64,000 nucleotides of DNA. Source: Sepiola atlantica (taxonomy: Eukaryota; Mollusca; Cephalopoda; Sepiida; Sepiolidae). The notes beneath the pieces were generated by a model. That model was not told the origin of the DNA. It searched no databases and saw only the letters and a list, made by a program, of their open reading frames with translations. Position numbers and translations under genes: made by a program. Position 1 is the stretch's first letter, and each line of letters opens with the position of its first letter. Location of the stretch: the NCBI GenBank assembly GCA_963556195.1, contig OY744532.1, positions 102,707,083 through 102,771,082 on the forward strand, in the 5' to 3' direction. This document shows positions 33,880-45,288 of the stretch, piece after piece.

Positions 33880-34212
33880 TCGGCACCATTCGGGGATGTT
33901 ACGTAAACACTCGAGAGATGCTGAGGCGATTAGCCAATCAGCTGTCAGCTGGCAGACGACATGGAAGGAATGCGACGTTGGATCACCGAACACGCAGACA
34001 AATTGGAAGCATTTTTTAGGGAGGTCGGTGAAAACCATTTCTTACGAAATCCTCGTCAGATCGAGCGCCTACAGCATACATTTGAGATAGACGAATCTCT
34101 GTGTAACCCTAAACCCAACCTGCCCTTAACCATAACTCTAACCCCGCGGGTTAAAAGGGACAATGCGAAAACAGATAAAAACAAACGCACAAAATATGTT
34201 TTTCAGTTTTAA
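33880..34212 (+). CDS. Candidate first exon of an unidentified gene (weak)
   Basis: An ATG at 33961 opens MEGMRRWITEHADKLEAFF, then REVGENHFLRNPRQ, then IERLQHTFEIDES. This part is amphipathic, charged and compositionally protein-like. The frame stays open for 83 codons, but after residue 47 it becomes low complexity (CNPKPNLPLTITLTP) from AACCCTAA-type DNA, so a real coding exon would end near 34100. Upstream, TAGCCAATCAG at 33931-33941 fits a CCAAT box, and the 33870-33960 stretch is richer in CpG than its surroundings. There is a poor donor-like GTGTAA near 34100. I do not recognise the protein. It could equally be a transposon remnant. A possible partner exon lies at 35291-35368. Confidence 0.3.
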
Positions 34213-34639
34213 CAAACATACAAAAAACTACTTTTTAAGCAGTTGAGTGAATACAAAAAAAAAATGCAAAAAATAATAAAAATGTATTTATTAACAGTTG
34301 TCTAGCATTATTCTGTTTAATAAAAGTATTTATCAACAGTGATTTTACTGTTTTGTTCGTTTTTTTTTTGTTATCTGCTATGTTCTTTGAAAATAAAACT
34401 GATAACAATACGACTCAGCAACCTACTGAAGTTATCGACTGTCTCCGAAACAGATACATGTTCGCTATCAGCACCCGCTTTTTAATAACGCAGTGAGTAG
34501 ATGACAGGAAACTTAAGTTCGATATAATCTAAATAATAGTTACCAGTAGCCGAAGTAGCGTCCCTTATGATGAACTAATTATATTGACATGTGTTTTCCT
34601 TTGACTTTATTACGGCAATATTTTTGTATACTTTTATTC

Positions 34640-34895
34640 TCCCCAAACAAAGCACATTGCCACTTAGACGTAAGATGGTTCTGCGAATTAAGAGCCATAT
34701 TTATATGCGCGTCTTAATTGGGGGGGGGGATGCAGCGAGATGTTTGTTCACATAACCTCTACACTTCTGCCTTTTGGTACAGTTGGTCAAACAGGAAGCA
34801 GAGAGGGGATTCCAACGGCAAGACGTTTGAGGAAAGAAGCTACTAGTTTAGGAAGCTTTCCAGAATCTGGTAACATTCACAGTGAAGGGGCGGAC
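34640..34895 (-). mobile_element. LINE copy F, 3' tail
   Basis: Matches the 3' part of copy E at 55065-55290: TTAGACGTAAG, GCAGCGAGATGT(T/C)TGTT, and the CAGTGAA block. It is the last part of ORF2 plus the 3' untranslated region. Strongly diverged. Confidence 0.7.
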
Positions 34896-35290
34896 TTTTG
34901 CTTATTATCAGGTTAGTCAAGGTTATTTACGTAAGAAACCTTGAGGTTATGCAAATTATGTTAGAGACGGAATTGTCAACATTGAGGTTAAATTAAGTAG
35001 AATTTCGAAAAATTCTATTAGAAGATAAAGATAAGAATTCGAGCTACATGTCAAAGTATGACGTCATGACGCAAGTTTTTAGCGTTACAAAGCAAAGAAG
35101 ATAGCAAAATCTTTCCCTATTTTTAGCGAGCTGATCGGATTTAGACGTGTCATTCGAAGAGAAGAATTTTGTGAAGCTTGTGTAACTTTGCAACATGGTG
35201 TAGACATTTTTTTTTTAAAAGTGAAAGTATATTATTCCATGAAGCAAGAATGTTGTTAATGTTTTTATTCATGTTATTACCCTATTACAG
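34896..35290. other. No recognisable feature
   Basis: AT-rich DNA. It contains a polypyrimidine stretch just before the candidate acceptor at 35290. Confidence 0.4.
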
Positions 35291-35368
35291 GCCCAAATGA
35301 AACTGTTGGTGGGGGACGTGATAAACACCACGCTGGAACGAGTAGTGGAAAAAGTTTTGACTTAAAAT
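35291..35368 (+). CDS. Candidate terminal exon (weak)
   Basis: ATTACCCTATTACAG at 35276-35290 resembles a splice acceptor. The following frame reads AQMKLLVGDVINTTLERVVE and KVLT and then stops. The composition is richer in G and C than the flanks. It is only 25 codons long, with no recognised domain and no proven partner, although an AATAAA-type signal occurs at about 36149. Chance is a real alternative. Confidence 0.25.
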
Positions 35369-36199
35369 AATTCGTCCTTGTCTAGCGTGTAGTACATCGA
35401 TGTGAGAAAGAAGAAGTATGCGCAGTCACTAGTGTATTACGTATCGACCTACGCATGGCAAGCATACTTCGCCATTCATAAAAAAGAAAGGTTTAACGAA
35501 AGTAGACCTATCGTTTTCTAGCACACGAAGGATGAATATTACTGAGTGATACACATCTGTATTGAATACGATGTTGTTGGAGCAACGTTCACTATGCGAA
35601 TATGGTCCAGATGCAAATAGGTTGTTATATTGGATACCGTGTTATCAGAAAATTCTACGTGATAAACATTTGGTGACTGATACGTTTTTAAACTCAATAC
35701 AGTATCGTCAGAAAAAGGTTTCTGGTTTATTAATAGATTTATTTCTACGCGAGAACATTTCAAAGATCTAAATGACACAAAAAGAAATGATTTACTATCT
35801 ACCAAGGATTAAATGTTAACTTTCTAATTATAGTTTATGAAAACGGACATGTTGTTTCAATTGTGATACAAACACACTAGCTTACATATCAACAGACTGA
35901 CAAGAATATAGGGTAGAAAACGAAGCCCCGATTACATAGATCACATGATACGGGAAACGTATGCCCTTTTCTCAAACCCCCACAAAGTAAAGGAGAGTCG
36001 GACGTATGTGGCGTAACGCTCAGCAAAACTTAGGTATCATCCAGATAAACACACTGTACCTCAAGTGAGAGATATAGCACTATCTGTTATTACGGACTGA
36101 TGTTAGGTATAATATTCTGTTCCCGTTTTTTGTGTATTCATCAATCGTAATAAATGCGTTAATTGTACTTAACGTTTCTATTTTTGTATCTTAGTATTT
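35369..36199. other. No recognisable feature
   Basis: AT-rich DNA with short open frames only. Confidence 0.5.
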
Positions 36200-36440
36200 C
36201 TAATGATAAGGGCGCCCAGTAATTGGCCGGCAGACTAGGGTTGAATACTCGGTCGAGTCATACTGGTACTAAGTATTTTCAAAGAATTTATCATCATAAG
36301 GTGAGGATCAAGTGCAATTGGAATACTCAATTGGAAACTAGTGATGCCCTCCCCTACACCTACTTGTATTAGCTAATGAAAAGGGAACCTTGGGGTCGGC
36401 CACGACTACGGTCGACGACTTTACTTTTTACTTTACTTCG
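36200..36440 (+). repeat. SINE-like repeat with tRNA-like head and (TTTAC)n tail
   Basis: GACTAGGGTTGAATACTCGG at 36232-36251 has a B-box-like GGTTGAATACT. GGGCGCCCAGTAATTGGCCGG lies upstream. The unit ends with GTCGACGACTTTACTTTTTA and CTTTAC, a tail of the type found in tRNA-derived SINEs. No full tRNA can be folded. Confidence 0.5.
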
Positions 36441-37710
36441 TACTCTTAATATTTATGTTTGGGAACTGTTGGGTGCATACCTTTTACAAAATGGCATTAA
36501 TTGATTTTGCAACATTCCTCGTGATCTCTATCGTCCTGGTAGTGATCAGACACATCCTTCAGTAAAAACAAGTTCCATTGCTGTTATATAGCACTGTCTC
36601 AAACAATTCGCGTATTCTAGATATAATTGTCTTCTAGAGATATCAGCCACGACATTGCGGTTCATTTCAGTATAGTGCTAGACATTCTAGTCACTAAATC
36701 TTGACAAATGTCGGGTGTTTCCGAGTTTTTCAAGGGAATTAACATTGTTGAATGATGATAGACAAGACTGCTCGGCGTTGGCTGGTAATGAATGGGTGCT
36801 CATGTGTTTTCCTGTTCCCAGCACAAAACGCAGCCATTTTTATAATGTTCTTTAATTTTCACGATCATTTGGATTATTCGGACTACTGCTCCGATTGTTG
36901 ATGCTATTCTCACAACGGTTTGGCTGATGTAATCTTCGACCTTCTACAGGCGTACATTGTTGAACAATGGATATTTTAATATGGAATCGGGAATCTGTAC
37001 AGTTTTTTGAACAAAACTCTTTATTTAATCTACGGGATAGATTGCCATCGTTCCGTAAACAATAACCGGGTAGAACTCTTTAGTAATGAGTTTAACAAGA
37101 TGCACCTGATGAAAGACGGTGGTTATACCGCCCGAAACTTTATGAGAATGACATCCGACACGAGAACAGTAGTCCGCATGATCCAAATGATACAAATCAT
37201 CAGTACTCATTTCTAAAATTCAGTCACAAAATGTTCATGTTTTTTTCTTCATTTAGGTAATTTTTCTTATTTTCGTATTCAACTTTACACATCTGCAGTT
37301 CATATACATGGACGGACAATGAAACAAAAAAAATATTTGTTTCCTTACCAAAAACTGAATACCCATCCGAATAAATAGAGGAAAATTCCGACATGATATA
37401 CCCATAGTCGACATTCAGTGACCACAAATACATAACCTGGAGTTGCGCATAAAAAATAACAACAAAAATAATGGTAGCACTCAATAGTAAATACTACTAG
37501 CAATCTTAAATTCAATGTAAAATATTAAATGTTAAGAAAGTGTTAATTAATACCTGCATTTAAAACAGTTTTTATTAACACCTTCTGGGTGTTATCTCGA
37601 TGTAAAAGTCGTCGCAGAGTTTCGATTATGAGTATTATTAGACGTAGTTCGTCCTAGAAATTAAGAGGTGACGTAAAGCAATTCCAGGAACCAAACAAAA
37701 CTATATTTTT
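36441..37710. other. No gene recognised
   Basis: The open frames here (for example 37007-37216) show no domain. Confidence 0.5.
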
Positions 37711-37711
37711 A

Positions 37712-37778
<67 letters not shown>
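37711..37778. repeat. (TA)n microsatellite
   Basis: Perfect TA tract. Confidence 0.97.
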
Positions 37779-37780
<2 letters not shown>

Positions 37781-38739
37781 GTACCGTCACACATGAGGAG
37801 AATTGAGAAAGGAAATAGCAATTCAGAAACTCCGCCGTTAATCTATTTTCACAATTAGAAAGTAGTATTATTTCTTCATCAGTTCTTACGTTTTTTTTTT
37901 TTTCGTTCTTCTTTAAACCTTTTCAGTTTTAGACTTTTCTTTATTTTGTATCTTGTTTTAAAATTTCACCGATTCACACGTTATTTTATACGAATATAAA
38001 TATTGGTGAAAACAATGACCAAATACACTCTTACCTGTTATTTTTGACGGACGGTGGATGGTCGTTGATGATCAACAACTGACGATTCTATAAAGATTGC
38101 AATCTTTTTGATCTTTGCTCGAGATTTCTATCAGGTGTATGTATGTTTTTGGTTAGAAACAAATCAGTTTTACTTTCAATATCAGTCCTTACTTATATAA
38201 CATCTGCCTTTATGTGCGTACATTAACCAGCATTTTGCGTTTAAGGCAATCAATGTACAATTCTCTTTTCGGTCGGATTGAAATTATATTTAGCCTAAAA
38301 AATAGCGGACAGCTCAGTTCCCATGCTCGATAAACAATTATTTGCCATATTTAAAAGTTGTTTTCGATCTAATTTTAAGCAGGTGATTCAGACATGATAT
38401 AAATATATAATTTGAGAACTCTCTAATTAAAAAAGTTCAGTTAAGTCATAGGCATCAACAGTTTTTCGCTTTTTTAATTTCAATTTCCTTTTCTTAATTT
38501 CTTTTAACTTTTATATTTTCGCTTTTAAATTTTTTGGATTTTTTCACACATCATCTCTTTTTTGTGTTTACTGAATAAGAAAATTGCACTGAACGCGGCT
38601 AGTAAACAAAATAAAATTGCAAATATTTTTAAACGACAACTTTTAATTGATCAGATTTAAAATTTCGTTCAATTCTCTTTTCTAGGCGAGATAACGAGAC
38701 TTAGAAAATAAAACAATCCAATGTTTGCAAATTTTATGT
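37779..38739. other. No recognisable feature
   Basis: AT-rich DNA. Confidence 0.5.
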
Positions 38740-38815
38740 AGGTGCGCGTAATTGACCGAAAAGTAATAGATAATGGAACTAGCGGTAACGTGTTCGAATC
38801 CTGTTTCACTTATTA
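38740..38815 (+). repeat. tRNA-like SINE head fragment
   Basis: ACGTGTTCGAATCCTGTTTC at 38788-38807 has a near-consensus B box (GTTCGAATCC) on the plus strand. The A-box side is degenerate and no cloverleaf closes. Confidence 0.5.
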
Positions 38816-38989
38816 GGTATTCTCACACTGATACCGTGTGGAAAGGCATGCCGTCTCAATTACCTGAATGCATAGAGAAATATACAGATCTTATAGAAAA
38901 ACACCCAGAATATCCTGTTATAAATTTGGCAGTGTTTTTATGGAGCCGATTTGCCGCCATAAAAAGGAACACTCTACTATAAAAGAACA

Positions 38990-40440
38990 GTGAGTTGTTT
39001 GCTGTATTTAGACCCATAGTAAAGTGATACCATACGGTACTTGCAACACGAACGATACTATCACAAACTAGCAACTGAAAATAAACATGATTTTTACACA
39101 CATTCTCGATCAGCGCCAAAACACTAGCTTTTGAGGGAAATGCAGACGTATGTACTAAATATATAATTGACATATGTTTAGTACCAACCAGGAAAACGTG
39201 TAAGAAGCACGTTTCATATGTTAGAAATATAGCACTTATTTAGCTGACGTCGCTTTATCATCACAAACACGAACATTCAAAGAGTACAAAACAGTGAATA
39301 GTTGGTCGTTCTTACCCTATAGTAAGCCGAGCCTATAGACGGTATTTGCAACACGAACGCTACTGATACAAACTCGTGTGGGGGGGAATAAACACAATTA
39401 ACAAACTCATGCTTACCCCCTTTTTCTCATCAGTTCTTGAACAGTAGCTCATTGATGGAAACACACACTCATATTTTAAATATTTAATCGCATAAGTTTG
39501 AACCAATCAAAAAATGTGTAAGACATTCTCCAAGCGAATAAATAGTTCATTATAAATAGACAGCGTTTTCCTTGAATCGCTTGATCACCATTAAAAGAGA
39601 ACACTAAAAGAGAACCGCACATTGATTAGTTGAACGTCTTTTGTCTCATAGTAAGCTGATATCAGATACACTACTAACAACACTAGCACACGTTCACGAC
39701 CGAAAATAAACACAACGTGATGAACATACACTTTCTTAGTAATCGGTAGAATAGTAGGTGTAAATGAAAACCGCAGACTCATATGTCAAATAGTTAATGT
39801 ACATATATTATCCCTACTACAGAGCATGTAAGAACCGCAGATTTCTCAGCATCAAAATGACCGTTATAAGTATAGCAGCGTTTTCCCGGACCCGCTCTAT
39901 TCATATGACAGTGAACACTCAAATATAACGAAACAGTTATAAGTTGGTGGTCTTTTGATACATAGTAATCCACTGCCATATACCGTACTTGAAACACAAA
40001 CGCTAAGATTAACTGACAGCAGATAATAAACATAATATGATAAACTCATAGTTTCCAACATCGCTAGAAAAATTGCTCTCCTATGGAAACACAGTCTGAC
40101 ATTCATTTTTAATATTAAATTGGCATATGTTTGGCACAATACAACACGCGTATTAAACGCGGTTCTCCAAGCATAACATATCCCCTTATAAGTATAGCCG
40201 CTTTCTCACCATAAAGAGAACAAAATGCTTAGTATTGGTAGATGCTATTTGCCCGTATAGTAAGCCAGTGCCATATACAGCACTAGAAACATAAATGCAA
40301 CTAAGACAGACATAAAATAAACACAATGTGACAAACTTATGCCGACATACTTTCTTGAGTAACGCTAGAAAAACGGTTCTAACGCTGCGGACGTGTGTGA
40401 ATATTTATTCTGTCAACATGACACTCGACTCGCTTACCTG
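38990..40440. repeat. Degenerate tandem repeat, about 310 bp, about five copies
   Basis: Each unit has (T)AGTTGGT(C/G)GTC, then CATAGTAAGCC, then GCCATATA(C/G), then GCAACACGAACGCTA, then AATAAACACAA(C/T)GTGA and AAACTCATG. CATAGTAA landmarks lie near 39015, 39318, 39648, 39961 and 40255, so the spacing is 294-330 bp. Divergence between units is high, so the array is old. No coding function. Confidence 0.75.
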
Positions 40441-40821
40441 TCAGAGATACACCAAATACATTAACTCAGTTTTATTCAAAATTGCATATCAATAAAACGT
40501 ACTTTAATTTGTGTAGTCCTGTGTTTACCTGGTGGTTTTATTTACTCCTCCCCAGGAGTTAGGCACAAGGCCAGTTTTATCGTACTCCCACAAGTAAGAT
40601 GTGACCCAAGATCGGGTCGAGAAAGTGGGGTTTGAAAAGCCAGCGCTCGAGAGGTGAGCACTCTGGCCATTTAAAAATTGCCTGGGCAGTCCCGTCGACA
40701 TTCCCCGGTAGGGGCGCCTCAGACAGTAAGCAATAAACTTACTCCTCCCCAAAGAGGGGAGTCAAAGCCTGGGAGGGTGGACCTCCTAGAACTGCACAGG
40801 ACAGGCGTGCAGTATCCATCG

Positions 40822-40861
40822 GAACAGATACTTCACTTTGATCTTAGCCAAAAGGCCAAGG
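40822..40861 (-). ncRNA. U2 snRNA 5'-end-like head, unit 2
   Basis: Minus strand: CCTTGGCCTTTTGGCTAAGA, then TCAAAGTGAAGTATCTGTTC. It matches the 5' U2 sequence including the first stem-loop and the branch-point recognition region, but GTAGTA is changed to GAAGTA. The U2 3' half is absent, so this is not a functional U2 gene. Confidence 0.85.
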
Positions 40862-41153
40862 TGGGGGTTTTATTTACTCCTCCCCAGGAGTTAGGCACAA
40901 GGCCAGTTTTATCTTACTCCCACAAGTAAGATGTGACCCAAAATCGGGTCGAGAAAGTGGGGTTTGAAAAGCCAGCGCTCGAGAGGTGAGCACTCTGGCC
41001 ATTTAAAAATTGCCTGGGCAGCCCCGTCGGCATTCCCCGGTAGGGGCGCCTCAGACAGTAAGCAATAAACTTACTCCTCCTCAAAGAGGTGAGGCAAAGC
41101 CTGGGAGGGTGGACCTCCTAGAACTGCACAGGACAGGCGTGCAGTATCCATCG

Positions 41154-41193
41154 GAACATATACTACACTTTGATCTTAGCCAAAAGGCCAAGG
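41154..41193 (-). ncRNA. U2 snRNA 5'-end-like head, unit 1
   Basis: Same 40 nt, here with GTGTAGTA intact and ATCTG changed to ATATG. The two heads therefore carry different point changes. Confidence 0.85.
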
Positions 41194-41218
41194 TGGGGGG
41201 GGGTGTTTACCTGATGGT

Positions 41219-41929
41219 ATACATCTAGTACGTAATACTAATCAAATACGACATAACCGCGTTGACACGTTGACAGACATGTGTTCGCTAGATAACCGAG
41301 AATATGCGACATTGGTCATGCTCAGTATTGAATGGCTGATTATTTCGGAATATAAGCTGGTGTATAGGATATAAAAGAAACTTCCTTCTAAACCTCTTAC
41401 TATCGTCAAAATAATCTCGATTGACCGGGGTATATACGTGTCATATGAGGACCGCTCGTGTAGTCAATACTCCCTAGAAAATTCATAATTTACTTACATG
41501 CGGGCGAGGGTGAAAGTCAGTTCCACCCTCCGAAAGTGAATTCCGCATATGTCAATGACATATCCTTGTAGATTGGACGCTGGTATCCTCGGCGTCTCTC
41601 TGGATTTAGGGGAAGCAACTCATTGCGAGAGAGACATTGATAACCGTATATTTGTAATTTACTGAACATATGTTGTACATTAATAGCGTCGTCGTTTTAT
41701 GAATACGTAAGTATAAACTCGGATCCGAGAAAAGTTAGCCAAGGAAAACTGGATACTTGATTGAATCCACTGGAGTATATTGTTCTCGTTCGGTCAGCTA
41801 TGACCAGGTAGACATCCTAATTATTGTTTTCATTATTTTACTCTTAGTATCGTCTGTACGATCGATTGAACTTTCAACCACAACAATGATGTCACTAGTT
41901 ATGAGTTTGCACTTACTCCGTTACGCCAC
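41219..41929. other. No gene recognised
   Basis: Mixed composition. The open frame at 41757-41957 has one hydrophobic segment but no recognised domain. Confidence 0.45.
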
Positions 41930-41983
41930 ATGCTTATGTTATGTGAATAACATATAGATGCGAAAAACAGGTTAGGGTTAAGG

Positions 41984-42056
<73 letters not shown>

Positions 42057-42115
42057 GGTTTATGTTATGTGAATAACATATAGATGAGAAAAACAGGTTA
42101 GGGTTAGGGTAAGGG

Positions 42116-42180
<65 letters not shown>

Positions 42181-42215
42181 TATTAGGGTTTATGTTATGT
42201 GAATAACATATAGAT
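41930..42215. repeat. Triplicated unit of about 128 bp with TTAGGG-type tracts and (TA)n
   Basis: TATGTTATGTGAATAACATA and TAGATG (itself a small hairpin) begins three units near 41935, 42061 and 42191. It is followed by AAAACAGGTTAGGGTTA(G/A)GG in the first two and then a TA tract (41984-42052 and 42117-42183). The third unit ends at 42215. The TTAGGG words are few and imperfect. Confidence 0.88.
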
Positions 42216-42534
42216 GAGAACAACAACCCAGATAATCAAAAGTAAACAAATAATTATCATCGTAAAAATCAGAAGCATGATTACGAAACTCTGTTTATTT
42301 ATCTTTCATGTCTATCATTCAGCAGTTTAATTGTTAACGGCACAAGCACCACCCATTGCTGCTGACTTGTTTAATCTATAAAAAAAAATCATGTTTTATT
42401 GCTATTATCATTGCAGTATCTATCTTAAGTTAGACAGTAAAACAAACGTTTTTAATCACTGGATTATCATCAACATCACATTTTAGGAGTGGTTCGTCCT
42501 CTACGAGTGATCAAAACCCTGATGGTAATGGTGA

Positions 42535-42536
<2 letters not shown>
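42216..42536. other. No recognisable feature
   Basis: AT-rich DNA. Confidence 0.5.
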
Positions 42537-42592
<56 letters not shown>

Positions 42593-42703
42593 ATATATAT
42601 ATATACATATATATATATATGGATATATATATAGAGAGAGATATATGTATATATATGTATATAAATATATATAATACATATATATATATATATATATATA
42701 TGT
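42537..42703. repeat. Interrupted (TA)n array
   Basis: TA with GGATATA and GAGAGAGA interruptions, about 165 bp. Confidence 0.96.
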
Positions 42704-42789
42704 TTACCTGTTAGATACTTAATCCCACTTTTTATTTTATTTACTTACTATTATATATTTTAATTATTTATGAATTTTCCAACGAATGT

Positions 42790-43350
42790 TAAGTCTTAGT
42801 AGCCAGCACCCAAACAAAACGCATCATTAAACCATGCGTAATCGCCTAAGTTACACGAAGATAAACAAAGATAGCCTCGGCCATTTTTTTTACTGTGCCT
42901 GCATGAGATAGCTTTGATAAAAATATAATCTGAAAAATAATGCACAAACAGTTTCCGCACGTTCAAAGTATACAGGTCGGTTGATATTTACTTACAATAT
43001 TTGTTGTTTTTGATGTTTTTGTTTACAAGTTCTCGACTGTGAACTATTTTGTATTTTAGCCGACTAGCAGTTTCGTCCTGTTTGTCACGTTTATGTTTCA
43101 AATAGTTTTTTCTCTCGCTGTGTTACGTTGAGGCTTGAAATAGTACGTCTCTTATCTGTTATTAATACATTTTAAAATAAAATGCTTCCTTTGTCTGTCC
43201 GGTTGTCGTTTAAAATAATATTTTCGACGGCCAGTTACGCTTAGGTGTGAAGAAGCATTTTTATTGTTAGAAGCGAAACATTTATTTTTAAGCTGATAAA
43301 GAAAATTAGCCCAGCCAGTGTAGCAGCAAAGCCTAAGCCACACACCAGAA
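42790..43350. repeat. 560-bp direct repeat, copy 1
   Basis: Begins TAAGTCTTAGTAGCCA and ends CCACACACCAGAAA. It matches 44545-45110 along its length at roughly 85-90 percent by eye. The ends are not TG...CA and no primer-binding site follows, so an LTR is unlikely. Confidence 0.85.
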
Positions 43351-43376
43351 ATATATTATGATCATTATTATTATTG

Positions 43377-43418
<42 letters not shown>

Positions 43419-43425
43419 ATAGTAG
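43377..43425. repeat. (TAG)n microsatellite
   Basis: Trinucleotide tract right after copy 1 of the direct repeat. Confidence 0.97.
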
Positions 43426-44309
43426 CTATATAAACAATAATAACATGAGAATTGGAATTTAAAAAAAAACTGAGACCATACAACGCATTCTCATGATTAA
43501 GACAATTGACATGTTGAAGAAAAATGAACCCAACAAGAACTTGCAAGTCACCGGTACGTCGAAATTGAAATAGACCAAAATATATAGAAGAAACATCACA
43601 CGATCACAAGAGAACAGAAACTTCAATAAATCTCATTTACTCACATTCACAGAAACAGAAAACACAAATCAATATTAAAATCAAAAAGAGGCGGAGTGTC
43701 CTGAAAAACTGGATACACTTGTCACTCTCATTGCAGGGAACACTACTGAGTATTGCCAGTAAGTCATGAAAATAGTAGTAAGTAATTACTAATACAAATA
43801 GAGGTGATGGTGGCCTATCAGCCAACAACATAACCGTTATGCTAAGGTAAACTAAAAAAAAAAGCATAGCACTGTTTTTTTTTTGGTTGTTTCCGATTAT
43901 TTATTAGATGCCTGTTCGCATCTCTATGCGACATTTTGTCGGTCGGTATATCATTTGCTCACTGGGTCGTTAAATCAGTTAGCCTTCAGTTTGAAAAAAG
44001 TTGTTTCGTTTGTCTTTTAAACTTGGAGTTTAAAATAGCCTTTTTGCTGCTTAATATGCATACTGAATGAACACATCTTATTTCCGCTGAATCTCCAAAA
44101 ATGTATTAGCGGCTCCGGCGACAGGTCAGTTGGTTAAATGTATGTTTTAATTAGAATTTTCATTGGTTTTTCTAACTTAAGTTTAAAATAGCGGTAACAG
44201 TCCAACATAGTTCACAATCGATTTCTTGTAAACAAAAATAGCAATAATTATGTTTTTTTAATAGCAAACGCAGTAGAGCTACATTCTATAGCAACAAACA
44301 TGATTTTAA
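43426..44309. other. No gene recognised
   Basis: Spacer between the two direct repeats. A D-arm-like GGTCAGTTGGTTAAATG near 44125 has no B box. Confidence 0.5.
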
Positions 44310-44415
44310 CTTTTAGATCTGATTTTAAGACTTTTTTAACTTTTAAACTTTTAGATCTGGTTTTAAGATTTTTTTTGTTTTAAACTTTTAGATCTGATTT
44401 TACGATTTTTTTACA
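44310..44415. repeat. Short tandem repeat, about 37 bp, three copies
   Basis: AACTTTTAGATCTG(A/G)TTTTA and (A/C)GA, then a T run, three times. Confidence 0.85.
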
Positions 44416-44544
44416 TAATTTTATTTCGTTTATGTGTGTCGATAGAACACATAAAAACAAAATGGTCGTCGAGATCCTCGCCTAACTGGGCAGGAAATGC
44501 TGAAAAGAAAGTAAACAACATTCTGTACCTTACCACTAGCACTA

Positions 44545-45110
44545 AGTCTTAGTAGCCACCACCTAAACAAAACCCATCATTAAACTATACGGAATCGCCT
44601 AAGTTACACGAAGATAAACACATATCGCATCGGTCATTGTTGTTTTCCGTGCCTCGATGAGATAGCTTTGTTAAAAATATAATCTGAAAAATAACGCACA
44701 CACAGTTTTCGCACGTTCAAAGTATACAGGTCGGTAGATATTTACTTACAATATTTGTTGTGTTTGATGTTTTTGTTTACAAGTTCTCGACTGTGAACTA
44801 TTTTGTATTTTACCCGAAATGGCAGTTTCGTCTGGTTATTCACGTTTATGTTTCAAATGGATTTTTTGTCGCTGTGTCACGTTGAGGCTTGAAATAGCAC
44901 GTCTCTTATCTGTTATTAAAACATTTAAGAATAAAACGCTTCCTTTTGTGTTTCCGGTGTTCGTTTAAAATAATATTTTCGACGGGCAGTCAAGCTTAGG
45001 TGTGAAGAAGCATTTTTATTGTTAAAAGCGAAACATTTTTTTTTAAGTTGAAAAAATTAGACCAGCCAGTGAGGCAGCAAAGCCCAGGCCACACACCAGA
45101 AAGCACTGTG
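44545..45110. repeat. 560-bp direct repeat, copy 2
   Basis: Second copy, about 1755 bp downstream of the first. It has small deletions relative to copy 1 (for example near 45050). Confidence 0.85.
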
Positions 45111-45208
45111 AGAAATCAATCATACACAATCAACTATGACTATGCAATCCCTATAGTTACGCACTTTGATAATGAAGCTGTTAAACCTGAATAATCATAT
45201 TTCACACG

Positions 45209-45211
<3 letters not shown>

Positions 45212-45286
<75 letters not shown>

Positions 45287-45288
45287 TA
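45212..45288. repeat. (TA)n-(GA)n microsatellite
   Basis: TA tract to about 45265, then GA. Confidence 0.96.

Larger units (their letters stand above)
40521..41218 (-). mobile_element. Tandem dimer of a U2-snRNA-headed SINE-like unit with flanking direct repeat
   Basis: Two units with a period of 332 bp (CATTTAAAAATTG at 40668 and 41000) are almost identical. Read on the minus strand, each begins CC(A)CCTTGGCCTTTTGGCTAAG, the 5' end of U2 snRNA, for about 40 nt. Then comes a body of about 290 nt with several short perfect hairpins (CTGCAC/GTGCAG, CTCCCC/GGGGAG, AGTAAG/CTTACT, ACTCCT/AGGAGT) and the tail AGGAGTAAATAAAA. The pair is bordered by GTGTTTACCTGGTGGT (40521-40536) and GTGTTTACCTGATGGT (41203-41218), 15 of 16 matching, as a target-site duplication would be. 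A run of C precedes the first head. SINEs with U1/U2 heads are known from crocodilians; I know of none described here. Confidence 0.82.

Noticed and set aside
40822..41193. Functional U2 snRNA genes
   Set aside because: Only the first 40 nt match U2. The 3' half and its stem-loops are absent, and both heads carry mutations. A body with an AATTTTTAAA Sm-like word was noted but is not enough.
40678..41228. Two similar open frames with QSRRHSPVGAPQ/QPRRHSPVGAPQ
   Set aside because: Translations of the two SINE units on the wrong strand; similarity comes from the DNA repeat.
41940..42120. Interstitial telomere array
   Set aside because: Only one to three imperfect TTAGGG words per block.
42790..45110. 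LTR retrotransposon with 560-bp LTRs
   Set aside because: No TG...CA ends, no primer-binding site or polypurine tract, and no gag/pol similarity in the 1.2-kb spacer.
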